The notes below the pieces were generated by a model. The model did no database searches. It saw only the letters and a list, made by a program, of their open reading frames with translations, and was not told the DNA's origin. Both the position numbers and the translations under genes were made by a program. A DNA stretch of 64,000 nucleotides from Pseudomonadota bacterium (lineage in GTDB: Bacteria; Pseudomonadota; Alphaproteobacteria; Rhizobiales; Xanthobacteraceae), in the NCBI GenBank assembly GCA_018240595.1, contig JAFEFL010000054.1:1-64000 (forward strand). The letters are read 5' to 3'. This document shows positions 11,777 through 20,073 of this stretch, one piece after another; positions within the stretch are counted from its first letter, which is position 1; every line of letters begins with the position of its first letter.

Positions 11777-12121
11777 CGGGCAGGAAATGGCAGCCGGCTT
11801 TAGGTCGCCGTTAAGGGCTTATAGCGGGTGGGAAAGCCTGCCAAGCCGCCCCGCGACGGCAAGTCGCAAGAGCACTGGACAAATGTCCGGGTCTGAGGCC
11901 AAGTTTCGCCCGCGCAAGTTCAAGGGCATCTCCCGTCCGGGTATCTTGCGCTAGGGAATGAGGAACACTGGGCCGGGGGGCCCATGGGCTTCAGGAAACA
12001 TGGGCTTCGGCTATTCAGCACGGGTTCAGCTAGGACGCCGCATAAGCGTCTCAATCCGCCTTCACAGGAAATGCTGAACAGGGCTTAGCGCGTTAACAAT
12101 TTCGTCGGGAACATACCGTCC
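11777..12121. other. 345-base gap between ndvC and the ndvD-like gene
   Basis: No credible gene is seen here. The gap must contain the divergent control region of ndvC and the ndvD-like gene. A direct repeat of CATGGGCTTC occurs at 11983-11992 and 11999-12008 (16-base period), preceded by a G/C-rich GGGGGGCCC run. I could not fix a convincing -35/-10 pair. Confidence 0.5.
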
Positions 12122-12625
12122 ATGACTTCGCTGCGTCTGCTTGCCGCCATGCTCTGCGTGGCCTCGATTAGCGCGTTCGCGCCCGCCGCCCTGGCGCAGA
12201 GCGGCGGCGCCGCCAAGCCGGCGGAAACGCAGAAGCCGGCCGCAGCGGCGCCTGCGGACGCCACGGCCAAGGAAGGCCAGAAGAAGATCGACGAAATCGC
12301 CGAGGCGAGCCGCGTTCTGACCGGCCCGGCCGGTAACCCGGAATGCGTCTGGCTCGGCCGCCGGGTCGTCAGCCTGCTGTGGCGGGACGACCTCGACACC
12401 GCCTTCCGCCACCTCGATCTGTATGACCGCTTCGGTTGCCCGAGCGCCCATATCCAGGCGACCTTCCGTTGCATCGTCCGGCAGGGAAATATCGATCCGA
12501 AGGCCCCGGAAACGCTAAACGGCCGGGTCCACGCCTGCTGGCTGAACCCAGGCCTGCCGCCGGCCCCCGCCGCCGCGTCGGCCGAGCCGAATCCGGCGGC
12601 ATCCGAGGGAACGACCGTGCGCTAA
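12122..12625 (+). CDS. ndvD: Exported NdvD-like protein between ndvC and ndvB
   Basis: This 167-residue protein starts with a signal peptide (about residues 1-26, ending AALAQSGG), then an Ala/Pro/Lys-rich segment, then a compact domain with three cysteines (ECVWLGRRVVSLLWRDDLDT; FGCPSAHIQATFRCIVRQG). The tail is proline/alanine-rich. In Bradyrhizobium a third glucan gene, ndvD, lies between ndvB and ndvC and encodes a small protein with one membrane segment. Position and topology match, but this protein is shorter than I recall for that NdvD (about 26 kDa), so the symbol is provisional. Confidence 0.6.
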   Translation: MTSLRLLAAMLCVASISAFAPAALAQSGGAAKPAETQKPAAAAPADATAKEGQKKIDEIAEASRVLTGPAGNPECVWLGRRVVSLLWRDDLDTAFRHLDLYDRFGCPSAHIQATFRCIVRQGNIDPKAPETLNGRVHACWLNPGLPPAPAAASAEPNPAASEGTTVR

Positions 12626-12719
12626 CGGCGTTGGCGCTGGGGTCAACAAAACTAAGAACCCAGCGTCAAACATCATCGCGCCATGCGTCCGTCTTGGATT
12701 TGCCATGACCAGTATCTAC

Positions 12720-12762
12720 TTGAAATCGCGTTTGAAGCTACGCTATGCTGCAGTACAGCATA
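12720..12762 (+). promoter_or_regulatory. Candidate promoter and inverted repeat upstream of ndvB
   Basis: TTGAAA (12720-12725) and TATGCT (12744-12749), 18 bases apart, resemble a sigma-70-type promoter about 83 bases before the ndvB start. The -10-like box lies inside a 7-bp inverted repeat, TATGCTG (12744-12750) and CAGCATA (12756-12762), with a 5-base spacer. A protein bound there would block the promoter. This is pattern only. Confidence 0.35.
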
Positions 12763-12831
12763 AAAGGCCCCGGCCGAACTTAGGGGACGAGTTCGTCGGC
12801 CGGTCATCCAGCCCCACTTGGTTGTAAGTCT

Positions 12832-15585
12832 ATGCGCACCGTCGCTGCTGTCGTCGCCCTCGTGGCGTGCGTGCATGCCGGCTTGTGGCTGCTTGGTCGT
12901 GAGAAGGTCAACGCGCCGAACTTCGACGGCCAGTTGGCGAGCGTTTCCTACGCACCTTTCCAAGGCAACGTGAATCCGGAAGACGGCGGCAAGGCCGAGA
13001 CGGCGAAGATCCGTCACGACCTGACGTTGCTGTCGCCGATCGCAAAATCGCTGCGCACCTATTCATCGACCGCCGGCGTCGAACTCGTGCCTGGCATCGC
13101 CGCCGAGTTCGGCATGCGCGTCACCGTCGGCGCGTGGATCGACAAGGATCAGAAGCGCAACGAACGCGAGATGCGCTCGGTCGTCGATCTCGCCAAGCGC
13201 CACAGCAACGTCAACGGCATCTTCGTCGGCAACGAAACGATCTACCGCGGCGAACTGGAACCGAAGGTCGGCGACAAGCTCGACCCCGAGGAAGCCGAGC
13301 AGCTCAAGGCCGCCAAGACCAAGCAGCAGGACGCCAAGATCCGCGAGGACATCGGCGTCGCCCGCCTCATCAAGATGATCCGGCAGGTCAAGCGGCAGGT
13401 GAACGTGCCGGTGACCACCGGCGAAATCTACAGCGTCTGGCTCGACCATCCCGAACTCGTCTCGTCGGTCGATTACATCGCTGCGCACATCCTGCCCTAT
13501 TGGGAAGGCTTCTCCGACAAGCAGGTCGTCGATCAGGCGATCACCATCTACGACAAGCTGCGCCGCGCCTATCCGGGCAAGCGCGTGGTCATCGCCGAGT
13601 TCGGCTGGCCGAGCGCCGGCTACAACTTCCACAACGCCGAGCCGGGCCGCATCGAGCAGGCCGTGATCCTGCGTGACTTCGTCACCCGCGCGCAGGCCTA
13701 CGGCATCGACTACAACATCGTCGAAGCGATCGATCAGCCCTGGAAGATCTTCGAAGGCGGCGTCGGTCCGTACTGGGGCATCTTCAATGCCGATCGCCAG
13801 GCCAAGTTCGCCTGGACCGGCCCGATCACCAATCCCGACTACTGGAAGCTCGCCGCCATCGCCCTGCTCGTCAGCATCCTGCTGTCGCTGCCGATCCTGA
13901 CGGTCGCCTCGGTCTCGTTCTGGCAGACGACGACGCTTGCGGCCGCCGCCAACGTGGTCGGCGCCTGGTCCGCCGCGTTGTTCGGCTACTGGTACGGACA
14001 TTACTTCGTGCCCGGCGCCGCCTTCGCGCTCGGTCTCGGCACCGTGCTGCTGATCCCGCTGATCGTGATCGCGCTGGCGCGCGTCGAGGAAATCGCGGCC
14101 ATCGCCTTCGGCCGCAGGCCGACGCGCCTGGTGCCGGTGGCGCCGCCACTGGCGCCCGATTTGCCGACACCGAAGGTGTCGATCCACATCCCGGCCTATC
14201 GCGAACCGCCGGAGATGTTGAAGCAGACGCTCGACGCCGTCGCGGCACTCGACTACCCGAACTTCGAATGCATCGTCGTCGTCAACAACACGCCGGATCC
14301 GGCGATGTGGATGCCGATCGAGGAGCACTGCAAGCTGCTCGGCGACCGCTTCAAGTTCGTGCTGGCCAACAACCTCAAGGGCTTCAAGGCCGGCGCGCTG
14401 CGCCTTGCCGCCTCGCACACGGCCGACGACGCCGATGTCATCGGCATCATCGACGCCGACTATGTCGTGACCAACGACTGGCTGCGCGACCTGATGCCGC
14501 TGTTCAACGACCCGACCGTCGGCATGGTGCAGGCCCCGCAGGATCACCGCGACGCCGACCGCAGCCCGCTGCATGCCGCGATGAACGCCGAGTATGCCGG
14601 TTTCTTCGACATCGGCATGGTGCAGCGGAACGAGCACAACGCCATCGTCACGCACGGCACCATGGTGCTGATGCGCCGCAAGGCCATCGAAGCCTCCGGC
14701 GGCTGGTCGAGCGATACGATCTGCGAGGACACCGACCTCGGCCTCTGCATGCTCGAGCACGGCTGGCAGGCGCACTACACCAGCAAGCGCTACGGTTACG
14801 GCCTGCTGCCGGACACCTATGACGCGTTCAAGAAGCAGCGCGACCGCTGGGCCTATGGCGGCTTCCAGATCCTCAAGAAGCACTGGCGCCGCATGCTGTC
14901 GCGCGACACGCAGCTCAGCGGCGACCAGAAGCGCGAATTCGCCCTCGGCTGGCTGAACTGGCTGGGCGCCGAAAGCGTCGGCGTCGTCGTCGCGATCCTC
15001 AACATCCTCTGGGTGCCGGTGATCGCCTTCCTCGACATTTCGGTGCCGGATCGCATCCTCACCGTGCCGATCGTCGCCAGCTTCATCGTCTCTCTGGTGC
15101 ACTTCGTCGCGCTCTACCGTCTGCGCGTGAAGGCGACGCGCACCGAAATGGCGGCCGCCGCGGTTGCCGCAATGTCGGTGCAGTGGACGGTCGCCCGCGC
15201 CGTGGCGATGGGCCTGATCAAGGACCACCTGCCCTTCGTGCGCACCGACAAGGGCGGCGGCCGGCGCAAGACCGATTTCCACGCGTTCTGGGAGTCGGTG
15301 ATGGCGGCGCTGCTGCTGCTCGGCGCGATCACGCTGATCGAGACCAACTACAAGGAAGTGCGGGAAATCTACATCTTCGCCTTCGTCCTGATGGTGCAGG
15401 CTTTGCCGTTCGCCGCGGCCGTCGCCATCGCGCTGTGGGAACGCTCGCGCATCAACGACTTCGCGGTGCTGGAAGGTTACCGCGCGGCCTTCGCGAGCCT
15501 GGCGCGCCGCACCGGCATTGCGCGGGTCACCCGCTCGGTGGCGCCGCAGCAGATCGCGGCCAAGCAGCCGGAGCTGACGCAGTAA
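12832..15585 (+). CDS. ndvB: NdvB-like cyclic beta-1,3-glucan synthase (GH17 + GT2)
   Basis: This 917-residue protein has an N-terminal membrane segment, a GH17 domain at about 35-330 (YAPFQGNVNP, catalytic candidates E135 in VGNETIYRG and E256 in IAEFGWPSAG), two membrane segments, and a GT2 processive glycosyltransferase at about 445-700. GT2 motifs are D541-A-D543, ED633-T-D635 and Q669-R-D-R672-W673. Several C-terminal membrane helices follow. The GH17-GT2 order and size match Bradyrhizobium NdvB, which polymerises UDP-glucose into beta-1,3-linked cyclic glucan. It is followed by a strong terminator. Pseudomonas NdvB is a similar alternative. Confidence 0.88.
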   Translation: MRTVAAVVALVACVHAGLWLLGREKVNAPNFDGQLASVSYAPFQGNVNPEDGGKAETAKIRHDLTLLSPIAKSLRTYSSTAGVELVPGIAAEFGMRVTVGAWIDKDQKRNEREMRSVVDLAKRHSNVNGIFVGNETIYRGELEPKVGDKLDPEEAEQLKAAKTKQQDAKIREDIGVARLIKMIRQVKRQVNVPVTTGEIYSVWLDHPELVSSVDYIAAHILPYWEGFSDKQVVDQAITIYDKLRRAYPGKRVVIAEFGWPSAGYNFHNAEPGRIEQAVILRDFVTRAQAYGIDYNIVEAIDQPWKIFEGGVGPYWGIFNADRQAKFAWTGPITNPDYWKLAAIALLVSILLSLPILTVASVSFWQTTTLAAAANVVGAWSAALFGYWYGHYFVPGAAFALGLGTVLLIPLIVIALARVEEIAAIAFGRRPTRLVPVAPPLAPDLPTPKVSIHIPAYREPPEMLKQTLDAVAALDYPNFECIVVVNNTPDPAMWMPIEEHCKLLGDRFKFVLANNLKGFKAGALRLAASHTADDADVIGIIDADYVVTNDWLRDLMPLFNDPTVGMVQAPQDHRDADRSPLHAAMNAEYAGFFDIGMVQRNEHNAIVTHGTMVLMRRKAIEASGGWSSDTICEDTDLGLCMLEHGWQAHYTSKRYGYGLLPDTYDAFKKQRDRWAYGGFQILKKHWRRMLSRDTQLSGDQKREFALGWLNWLGAESVGVVVAILNILWVPVIAFLDISVPDRILTVPIVASFIVSLVHFVALYRLRVKATRTEMAAAAVAAMSVQWTVARAVAMGLIKDHLPFVRTDKGGGRRKTDFHAFWESVMAALLLLGAITLIETNYKEVREIYIFAFVLMVQALPFAAAVAIALWERSRINDFAVLEGYRAAFASLARRTGIARVTRSVAPQQIAAKQPELTQ

Positions 15586-15611
15586 CAACTCCGCGGGATG
15601 TCTCAACGAGA

Positions 15612-15646
15612 AAGGGCGCCGGATCGTCTCCGGCGCCCTTTTTTAT
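15612..15646 (+). terminator. Rho-independent terminator after ndvB
   Basis: A perfect 12-bp stem (AAGGGCGCCGGA at 15612-15623 with its complement at 15629-15640), a 5-base loop and a following T-run form an intrinsic terminator. It lies 27 bases after the ndvB stop and before the convergent ohr gene. Confidence 0.92.
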
Positions 15647-15663
15647 TGTGCCAGTGCGCACGC

Positions 15664-16089
15664 TCAGACGACGGCGAGCTTGACGTCGATATTGTTGCGC
15701 GTCGCGTTTGAATACGGACATACCTGGTGCGCCTTGGCGACAAGGGCTTCCGCTTCCGCCTTCGGCACGCCCGGCAGCGACACGTCGAGCGAGATCTCGA
15801 GACCAAAGCCCCCTTCCGAACGCGGACCGATGCCGACCGTAGCGGTCACCGTCGTGTCCGCCGGCACCTTGGCGCCGCCCTGCGATGCGACGAACTTCAT
15901 CGCGCCGAGGAAGCAGGCCGAATAACCGGTGGCGAAAAGCTGCTCGGGATTGACGCCCGCGCCGCCCGGCCCGCCGAGTTCCTTCGGCACCGTGAGCTTG
16001 ACGTTGAAGCTGCCGTCGGTGGTGCCCGACTGGCCATCGCGGCCGCCCGTCGCCCGCGCCGAGGTCCGGTATTTGACGTCCACTGCCAT
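15664..16089 (-). CDS. ohr: Organic hydroperoxide resistance protein Ohr
   Basis: The 141-residue protein is Ohr, a thiol peroxidase that reduces organic and fatty-acid hydroperoxides using a Cys pair recycled by lipoylated proteins. The peroxidatic Cys59 (TGYSACFLGAM), resolving Cys124 (VCPYSNATR) and the catalytic Arg17 region (GGRDGQ) are all present, and the length is normal. It is transcribed away from ohrR, and two palindromic operator-like sequences occupy the gap between them. Confidence 0.96.
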   Translation of the reverse strand: MAVDVKYRTSARATGGRDGQSGTTDGSFNVKLTVPKELGGPGGAGVNPEQLFATGYSACFLGAMKFVASQGGAKVPADTTVTATVGIGPRSEGGFGLEISLDVSLPGVPKAEAEALVAKAHQVCPYSNATRNNIDVKLAVV

Positions 16090-16144
16090 GTTCTTCTCCT
16101 GTTGTGCGGCGCGGCCGATCAGCCAGCCGCTCGATTAATCGCTT

Positions 16145-16222
16145 GCGTTTATATCGTGCACGATCTTTCTAGACCCGCGAGGCGGGTGGGTCAAGCGCTT
16201 GCGATTAGATCGTACACGATCT
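16145..16222. promoter_or_regulatory. Two OhrR operator-like palindromes in the ohr/ohrR intergenic region
   Basis: The perfect palindrome ATCGTGCACGAT (16153-16164) and its near-copy ATCGTACACGAT (16209-16220) each sit in the same longer context (GCGNTTANATCGTRCACGATCT), with starts 56 bases apart. One copy lies nearer ohr and the other nearer ohrR, as expected for OhrR repressing both divergent promoters. The binding assignment is inferred from position and symmetry. Confidence 0.75.
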
Positions 16223-16269
16223 ACATTCACGAAACCGTGTGAGGCGGGGCCTTCGCCCCGGAGCGAACC

Positions 16270-16740
16270 ATGCCGTCTCCAGAGCCCAAATCCGAGCCAA
16301 AGGCCGCGAACCGGCCCGACGTGTCCGATCTCTTGTGCTTTGCCATCTATTCGACCGGCCACGCCTTCAACCGCGTCTACAAGCCGCTGCTCGACGCGCT
16401 CGGCCTCACCTATCCGCAGTATCTGGTCATGGTGGCGCTGTGGGCCGAGAACGACCAGACGGTCGGCCAGCTCGGCGACAGGCTGTTTCTGGAGTCGAGC
16501 ACGCTGACCCCACTGTTGAAGCGGCTCGAGGCCCTCGGCTTCCTCACCCGCAAGCGCGACCCGGAAGATGAGCGCCAGGTGCGGCTCCGCCTCACCGACA
16601 AGGGCGCGAACCTGCGCAAGAAAGCTCGAGACGTCGGCGGCTGCATCATCGAAGCCGTCGGCCTGTCCGGCGAGGCTGCCGTCAAGCTGCGCGGCGACAT
16701 CGTCCGCCTGCGCGACAATCTGATGAAGGCGGCGGGCTGA
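16270..16740 (+). CDS. ohrR: MarR-family organic peroxide sensor OhrR
   Basis: This 156-residue MarR-type winged-helix repressor carries the reactive Cys23 near the N-terminus (LLCFAIYSTGHAFNR), which on oxidation releases the repressor from DNA. The winged-helix region (about 55-110) includes LEALGFLTRKRDPEDERQVR. Family members repress ohr and themselves, and the palindromes at 16153 and 16209 are the likely sites. It is convergent with the amidohydrolase gene. Confidence 0.93.
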   Translation: MPSPEPKSEPKAANRPDVSDLLCFAIYSTGHAFNRVYKPLLDALGLTYPQYLVMVALWAENDQTVGQLGDRLFLESSTLTPLLKRLEALGFLTRKRDPEDERQVRLRLTDKGANLRKKARDVGGCIIEAVGLSGEAAVKLRGDIVRLRDNLMKAAG

Positions 16741-16752
16741 CGCCGTATCGCG

Positions 16753-17919
16753 TCAGGCGGGCAGCGCGGTTTCCACCAGCTTGACCCAGTACGACGTGCC
16801 GAGCGGAATGGCGTCGTCGTTGAAGTTGTAGCGCGGGTGGTGAAGCCCGGCGCTGTCGCCATTGCCGACCCAGATGAAGGCGCCCGGCCGCTTCTGCAGC
16901 ATGAACGAGAAATCCTCGCCGCCCATCATCGGCGGATGCGCGGTATCGACGCGGTCGGCGCCGGCGATCGACTTCGCCACGTCCGCGGCAAAGGCGGTTT
17001 CGCGGTCGTGGTTCACCAGCACCGGGTAGTTGCGCGTATAGGTCAGCTTGGCCTTGGCGCCGAGCGCGGCCGCGGTGTTCTCGACGATGCGGTTGAGGTT
17101 CTTCTCGACCATGTCCTGCACGGTTGGATCGAGCGTGCGCGCGGTGCCGCGCATCCGCACCGTCTCCGGCAGCACGTTGTCGGCATTGCCGGCCTCGACC
17201 ATGCAGATCGACACCACGGCGGCGTGCTGCGGATCGACATTGCGCGACACGATCGACTGGATGTTGTTGATGATCTGCGCCGCGGTCAGCACGGCATCGA
17301 CCGTCAGGTGCGGCCGCGCGGCGTGGCCGCCGAGGCCCTCGACGTCGATCTGCAGCGTGTCGGTCGCCGCCATGATGGCGCCGGTGTTGATGCCGAACTG
17401 GCCGACCGGCATGCCCGGATAATTGTGCATGCCGTAGAACTCGTCGATGGCGAAGCGCTGCAACATGCCGTCGTCGAGCATGGCCTTGGCGCCGGCGCCG
17501 CCCTCCTCGGCCGGCTGGAAGATCACCACGGCGGTGCCGTCGAAATTCCGCGTCTCGGCGAGATAGCGCGCCGCCCCGAGCAGCATCGCGGTGTGGCCGT
17601 CATGGCCGCAGGCGTGCATCTTCCCCGGATTGGTGGACTTGTACGGCAGGTCGTTGAGCTCGGTGATCGGCAGCGCGTCCATGTCGGCGCGCAAGCCGAT
17701 GGTCTTGCCGGAGCCCTGCTTGCGGCCGCGGATGACGCCGACGACGCCGGTCCGCCCCAGGCCCGGCACTACCTCGTCGCAGCCGAAGGCCTTCAGCTTT
17801 TCGGCCACCGAGGCGGCCGTGCGGTGCACGTCGTACAGCAGTTCCGGGTGGGCATGCAGGTCGCGCCGCCAGGCGGTGATCTCGGGGTGCAGGTCGGCGA
17901 CGCGGTTGACGATGGGCAT
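16753..17919 (-). CDS. M20 family metallo-amidohydrolase (hippurate hydrolase / amidase type)
   Basis: The chosen ATG at 17919 gives 388 residues, the usual family length; the frame extends 50 codons upstream without family similarity. Visible features are the metal-binding DMDALPI and HACGHDGHTAMLLGAARYL segments, the FQPAEEGGAGAKAML catalytic glutamate region, and FGMHNYPGMPVGQFGI-like sequence followed by a lid domain. Such enzymes cleave N-acyl or amide bonds in amino-acid conjugates (hippurate, IAA-amino acids, N-acetyl-diaminopimelate). The precise substrate cannot be read from sequence. Confidence 0.9.
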   Translation of the reverse strand: MPIVNRVADLHPEITAWRRDLHAHPELLYDVHRTAASVAEKLKAFGCDEVVPGLGRTGVVGVIRGRKQGSGKTIGLRADMDALPITELNDLPYKSTNPGKMHACGHDGHTAMLLGAARYLAETRNFDGTAVVIFQPAEEGGAGAKAMLDDGMLQRFAIDEFYGMHNYPGMPVGQFGINTGAIMAATDTLQIDVEGLGGHAARPHLTVDAVLTAAQIINNIQSIVSRNVDPQHAAVVSICMVEAGNADNVLPETVRMRGTARTLDPTVQDMVEKNLNRIVENTAAALGAKAKLTYTRNYPVLVNHDRETAFAADVAKSIAGADRVDTAHPPMMGGEDFSFMLQKRPGAFIWVGNGDSAGLHHPRYNFNDDAIPLGTSYWVKLVETALPA

Positions 17920-18245
17920 GACGGCGAAGGCTCCTCGTGGCGGCTCCGGCGGCCGCCCTTGCGGTGAAGGCAGATTCTGGTGTGGCGCAAGTGTAGCAAA
18001 TGCCGGTTGCGGCGCGAGTTCAAGATATCGGCATAAATCTGCGGCTTTTCGCAAGATTTCCGCCGTCAACAGGGCCGATGGCGGCGCCGGCCCGGCTATT
18101 GACCCGGCCCGCCTGCCCCCCTAAACACCCGGTCGCGCATGATCCAACTGGAGCCTGGGCTTTGGATTCGGTCCGGTTCGGGGCCGACCCGCGTTCGTTT
18201 ATCCCGTCATGGCGGGCCGATCGGATGAGATCATCGCATGGTGAC
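17920..18245. other. 326-base gap upstream of tRNA-Lys
   Basis: No supported gene is seen. TTGACC (18099-18104) and TAAACA (18122-18127) are 17 bases apart and could be a promoter reading toward the tRNA, although it lies about 120 bases upstream. The rest is G/C-rich without a recognisable structure. Confidence 0.4.
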
Positions 18246-18320
18246 GGGCGCGTAGCTCAGCGGTAGAGCACACGACTTTTAATCGCGAGGTCCTGGGTTC
18301 GAATCCCAGCGCGCTCACCA
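18246..18320 (+). tRNA. tRNA-Lys (anticodon TTT)
   Basis: A complete 75-base cloverleaf is present. The acceptor stem is GGGCGCG (18246-18252) with CGCGCTC, one G-U pair. The D arm is GCTC/GAGC, the anticodon loop CTTTTAA gives TTT, the T arm has GGTTCGAAT, and CCA is encoded at 18318-18320. The anticodon stem has one A-C mismatch. The 3' end is the integration target of the element at 18305-35658 and was restored on integration. Confidence 0.95.
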
Positions 18321-18321
18321 T
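18305..18321 (+). repeat. attL core (17 bp, 3' end of tRNA-Lys)
   Basis: CCCAGCGCGCTCACCAT covers the 3' half of the T stem, the acceptor strand and CCA of tRNA-Lys plus one base. It is repeated exactly at 35642-35658. The integrase gene lies on this side, as usual for tRNA-integrating elements. Confidence 0.93.
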
Positions 18322-18363
18322 CCCATTGGAAAGTTTCCAACGCTCAAACACTTAGACTCGAAA

Positions 18364-18392
18364 TTTGTCAAACCGACTGACGGTTTGACAAA
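18364..18392. promoter_or_regulatory. Perfect 12-bp inverted repeat beside attL (arm-site or terminator candidate)
   Basis: TTTGTCAAACCG (18364-18375) and its complement (18381-18392) flank a 5-base spacer, ending 3 bases from the stop of the cargo gene. The half-site GGTTTGACA recurs twice as a direct repeat near attR (35547 and 35597). Integrase arm-type binding is therefore a better explanation than a simple terminator, although it could serve both roles. Confidence 0.6.
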
Positions 18393-18394
18393 GT

Positions 18395-18964
18395 TCAGGC
18401 TTCAAGAGCGATGCCCTTCTCCCCGGACGACCGCCGGACCGCTTCCTCGATCTCGCTTTCCGTGAATTGCCAACGTTGCATTAGATCTTTCTCATATTCG
18501 TCAAAGTTCATAAGCGCCCTCGCAATCCGGCGAGTTCTCCTGTTGACGAAACCGGCGAGCAAGAAACTGAAGAGCGACAAGAGCGCCGAAGCTAGGACCA
18601 AATATTTCCTACCGCTCGAAGGGAACTCGAGTGCGCTCTGGATCACAGGGCCATCATAAGAATCAAGAAGAGGCGAGATGCGCACAAACATCGCCATCAC
18701 CGCTCCCATGATCGATATCAAATACAGAATGATGACGTTTTTTGCAGACAACACCAAAAAGATGTACTTATCCTGGTAGCCCTTAGTTAGTGGGAGAATA
18801 TGCGCATAGAACTTAAGTGCCTTGTTTCTTTTCTTGTCACTGTATGACGTTTTATATCTTAATAAGTATTGCTGAAGCCTGTCAGTGCAAATATTCGCGA
18901 CGAGCGAAGCTGCGAAACTGAGAGCGGCACCAATTACTATGCCGGACCAGAAGACCCAATCCAT
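18395..18964 (-). CDS. Integral membrane protein, element cargo at the attL edge
   Basis: This 189-residue protein has about four hydrophobic segments (FWSGIVIGAALSFAASLV; NVIILYLISIMGAVMAMFV; YLVLASALLSLFSFLLAGFV) and a charged C-terminal domain (EKDLMQRWQFTESEIEEAVR). A strong ribosome site (GGGGGAG) precedes the ATG. The gene is AT-richer than host genes and lies between the integrase and the tRNA, a position often used for accessory cargo such as superinfection-exclusion genes. I recognise no family; an exclusion role would be a guess. Confidence 0.75.
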   Translation of the reverse strand: MDWVFWSGIVIGAALSFAASLVANICTDRLQQYLLRYKTSYSDKKRNKALKFYAHILPLTKGYQDKYIFLVLSAKNVIILYLISIMGAVMAMFVRISPLLDSYDGPVIQSALEFPSSGRKYLVLASALLSLFSFLLAGFVNRRTRRIARALMNFDEYEKDLMQRWQFTESEIEEAVRRSSGEKGIALEA

Positions 18965-19005
18965 ATTAGCTCCCCCCGCGAGGCACTCTTAATCCCGAAC
19001 TGATC

Positions 19006-20073
19006 TTATAAATTCTCCTTCCGCTGAGTCACAATAGCCATCGCCGCGCGAGCAAGGCGAATTTGATCGGCGGCACGAACGTATTTTTCAGCTTCACTCA
19101 AGCTCCGATGACCGCTAACGGCCATGATCTGGTTTGCTGAACAGCCAGCTTCAGCCAAGCGACGACAAGCGGCCTTGCGAAGACCATGCGCAGATAAACC
19201 GACCGGCAGGCCAACCTCGCTGCACCAATCGCGAAAAAGATTACCAAACCCGGCAGAGGTGAAAGGTTTGCCGTAGGCCGTAACCAAAAAAGTCAGGTGA
19301 TTACTGGGCGTAGCGTCTATGACGGCCTGCAAATGCGGATGAATCGGAATTTGCAGTGCCGCCCCAGTCTTTGCTTGCCGCACTGAAAGAAGGCCTTCGC
19401 GGATGTGTTGACGCCCCATCCGAATTACGTCCCCGCGACGTTGAGCGGTGTAAAGGAGCAAGGCAAACGCCAGCCGAGCGCGCGACCCGATTGAGTGGTG
19501 GGCTTCAAACGCGGCAATATGTTCCTCGCTCCAAGTAGCAAAGCCATCGCCTTTGAGGCGCGGCACTTTCACTCCTGTTGTCGGATCGTCGTTTCGATAC
19601 CCATGTAAGATGGCAAAGCGCATCAAAGCGGAGAGCGTCTTCTTGAAATTCTGGGCCGCAGCCGGTGTCTTCGACTTCGCCGCCACCATATCCGCGACGT
19701 GTCGCGGCTGCAGGGTCCCGATCATCTTCTCGCCATGCTCGACTCGGAAACGCTCCAAGATGTTCCGACGAGTTCGCTGCGTTTCGGGTGACCAATTCTG
19801 GAAATCGGTCGAAGTATAAAAAGTCGCGATAGCAGCATGGACGCTTCCCACCTTCAGCGCCTTGCTCGGGTGGGCCCGTTTCGACGTCGCGGTAATGGGA
19901 TCGCCAGCCTTCATGGCGGCCTCGTAATCCGCCATGAATTCCGGACTCCACGGCAGCCCCTTCAGCGGCGCCTTTGGGTATCCGGGCCGCCGGAAATAGT
20001 GGCGGGTCTTCCCATGCCGGTCGGTGAAGCTCTGGACATACTTCGGCGACCGCCTCATGAGGCCGTATCCCAT
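19006..20073 (-). CDS. int: Tyrosine recombinase / phage integrase
   Basis: This 355-residue integrase has an N-terminal arm-binding region, a SAM-like core-binding domain (about 75-165, with HVADMVAAKSKTPAAAQNFK), and a catalytic domain with all expected residues: R212 (YTAQRRGDVIR), K235, H296-x-x-R299 (SAHGLRKA), H322 (SGHRSL) and nucleophile Y331 (EKYVRAAD). It should catalyse integration at tRNA-Lys. It is transcribed toward the tRNA and overlaps a small upstream gene by 19 bases. Confidence 0.96.
   Translation of the reverse strand: MGYGLMRRSPKYVQSFTDRHGKTRHYFRRPGYPKAPLKGLPWSPEFMADYEAAMKAGDPITATSKRAHPSKALKVGSVHAAIATFYTSTDFQNWSPETQRTRRNILERFRVEHGEKMIGTLQPRHVADMVAAKSKTPAAAQNFKKTLSALMRFAILHGYRNDDPTTGVKVPRLKGDGFATWSEEHIAAFEAHHSIGSRARLAFALLLYTAQRRGDVIRMGRQHIREGLLSVRQAKTGAALQIPIHPHLQAVIDATPSNHLTFLVTAYGKPFTSAGFGNLFRDWCSEVGLPVGLSAHGLRKAACRRLAEAGCSANQIMAVSGHRSLSEAEKYVRAADQIRLARAAMAIVTQRKENL

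Noticed and set aside
13063..15606. 847-codon minus-strand open frame opposite ndvB
   Set aside because: Composition is dominated by His, Arg, Asp and Gly, and it is a shadow of the well-supported GH17-GT2 gene.
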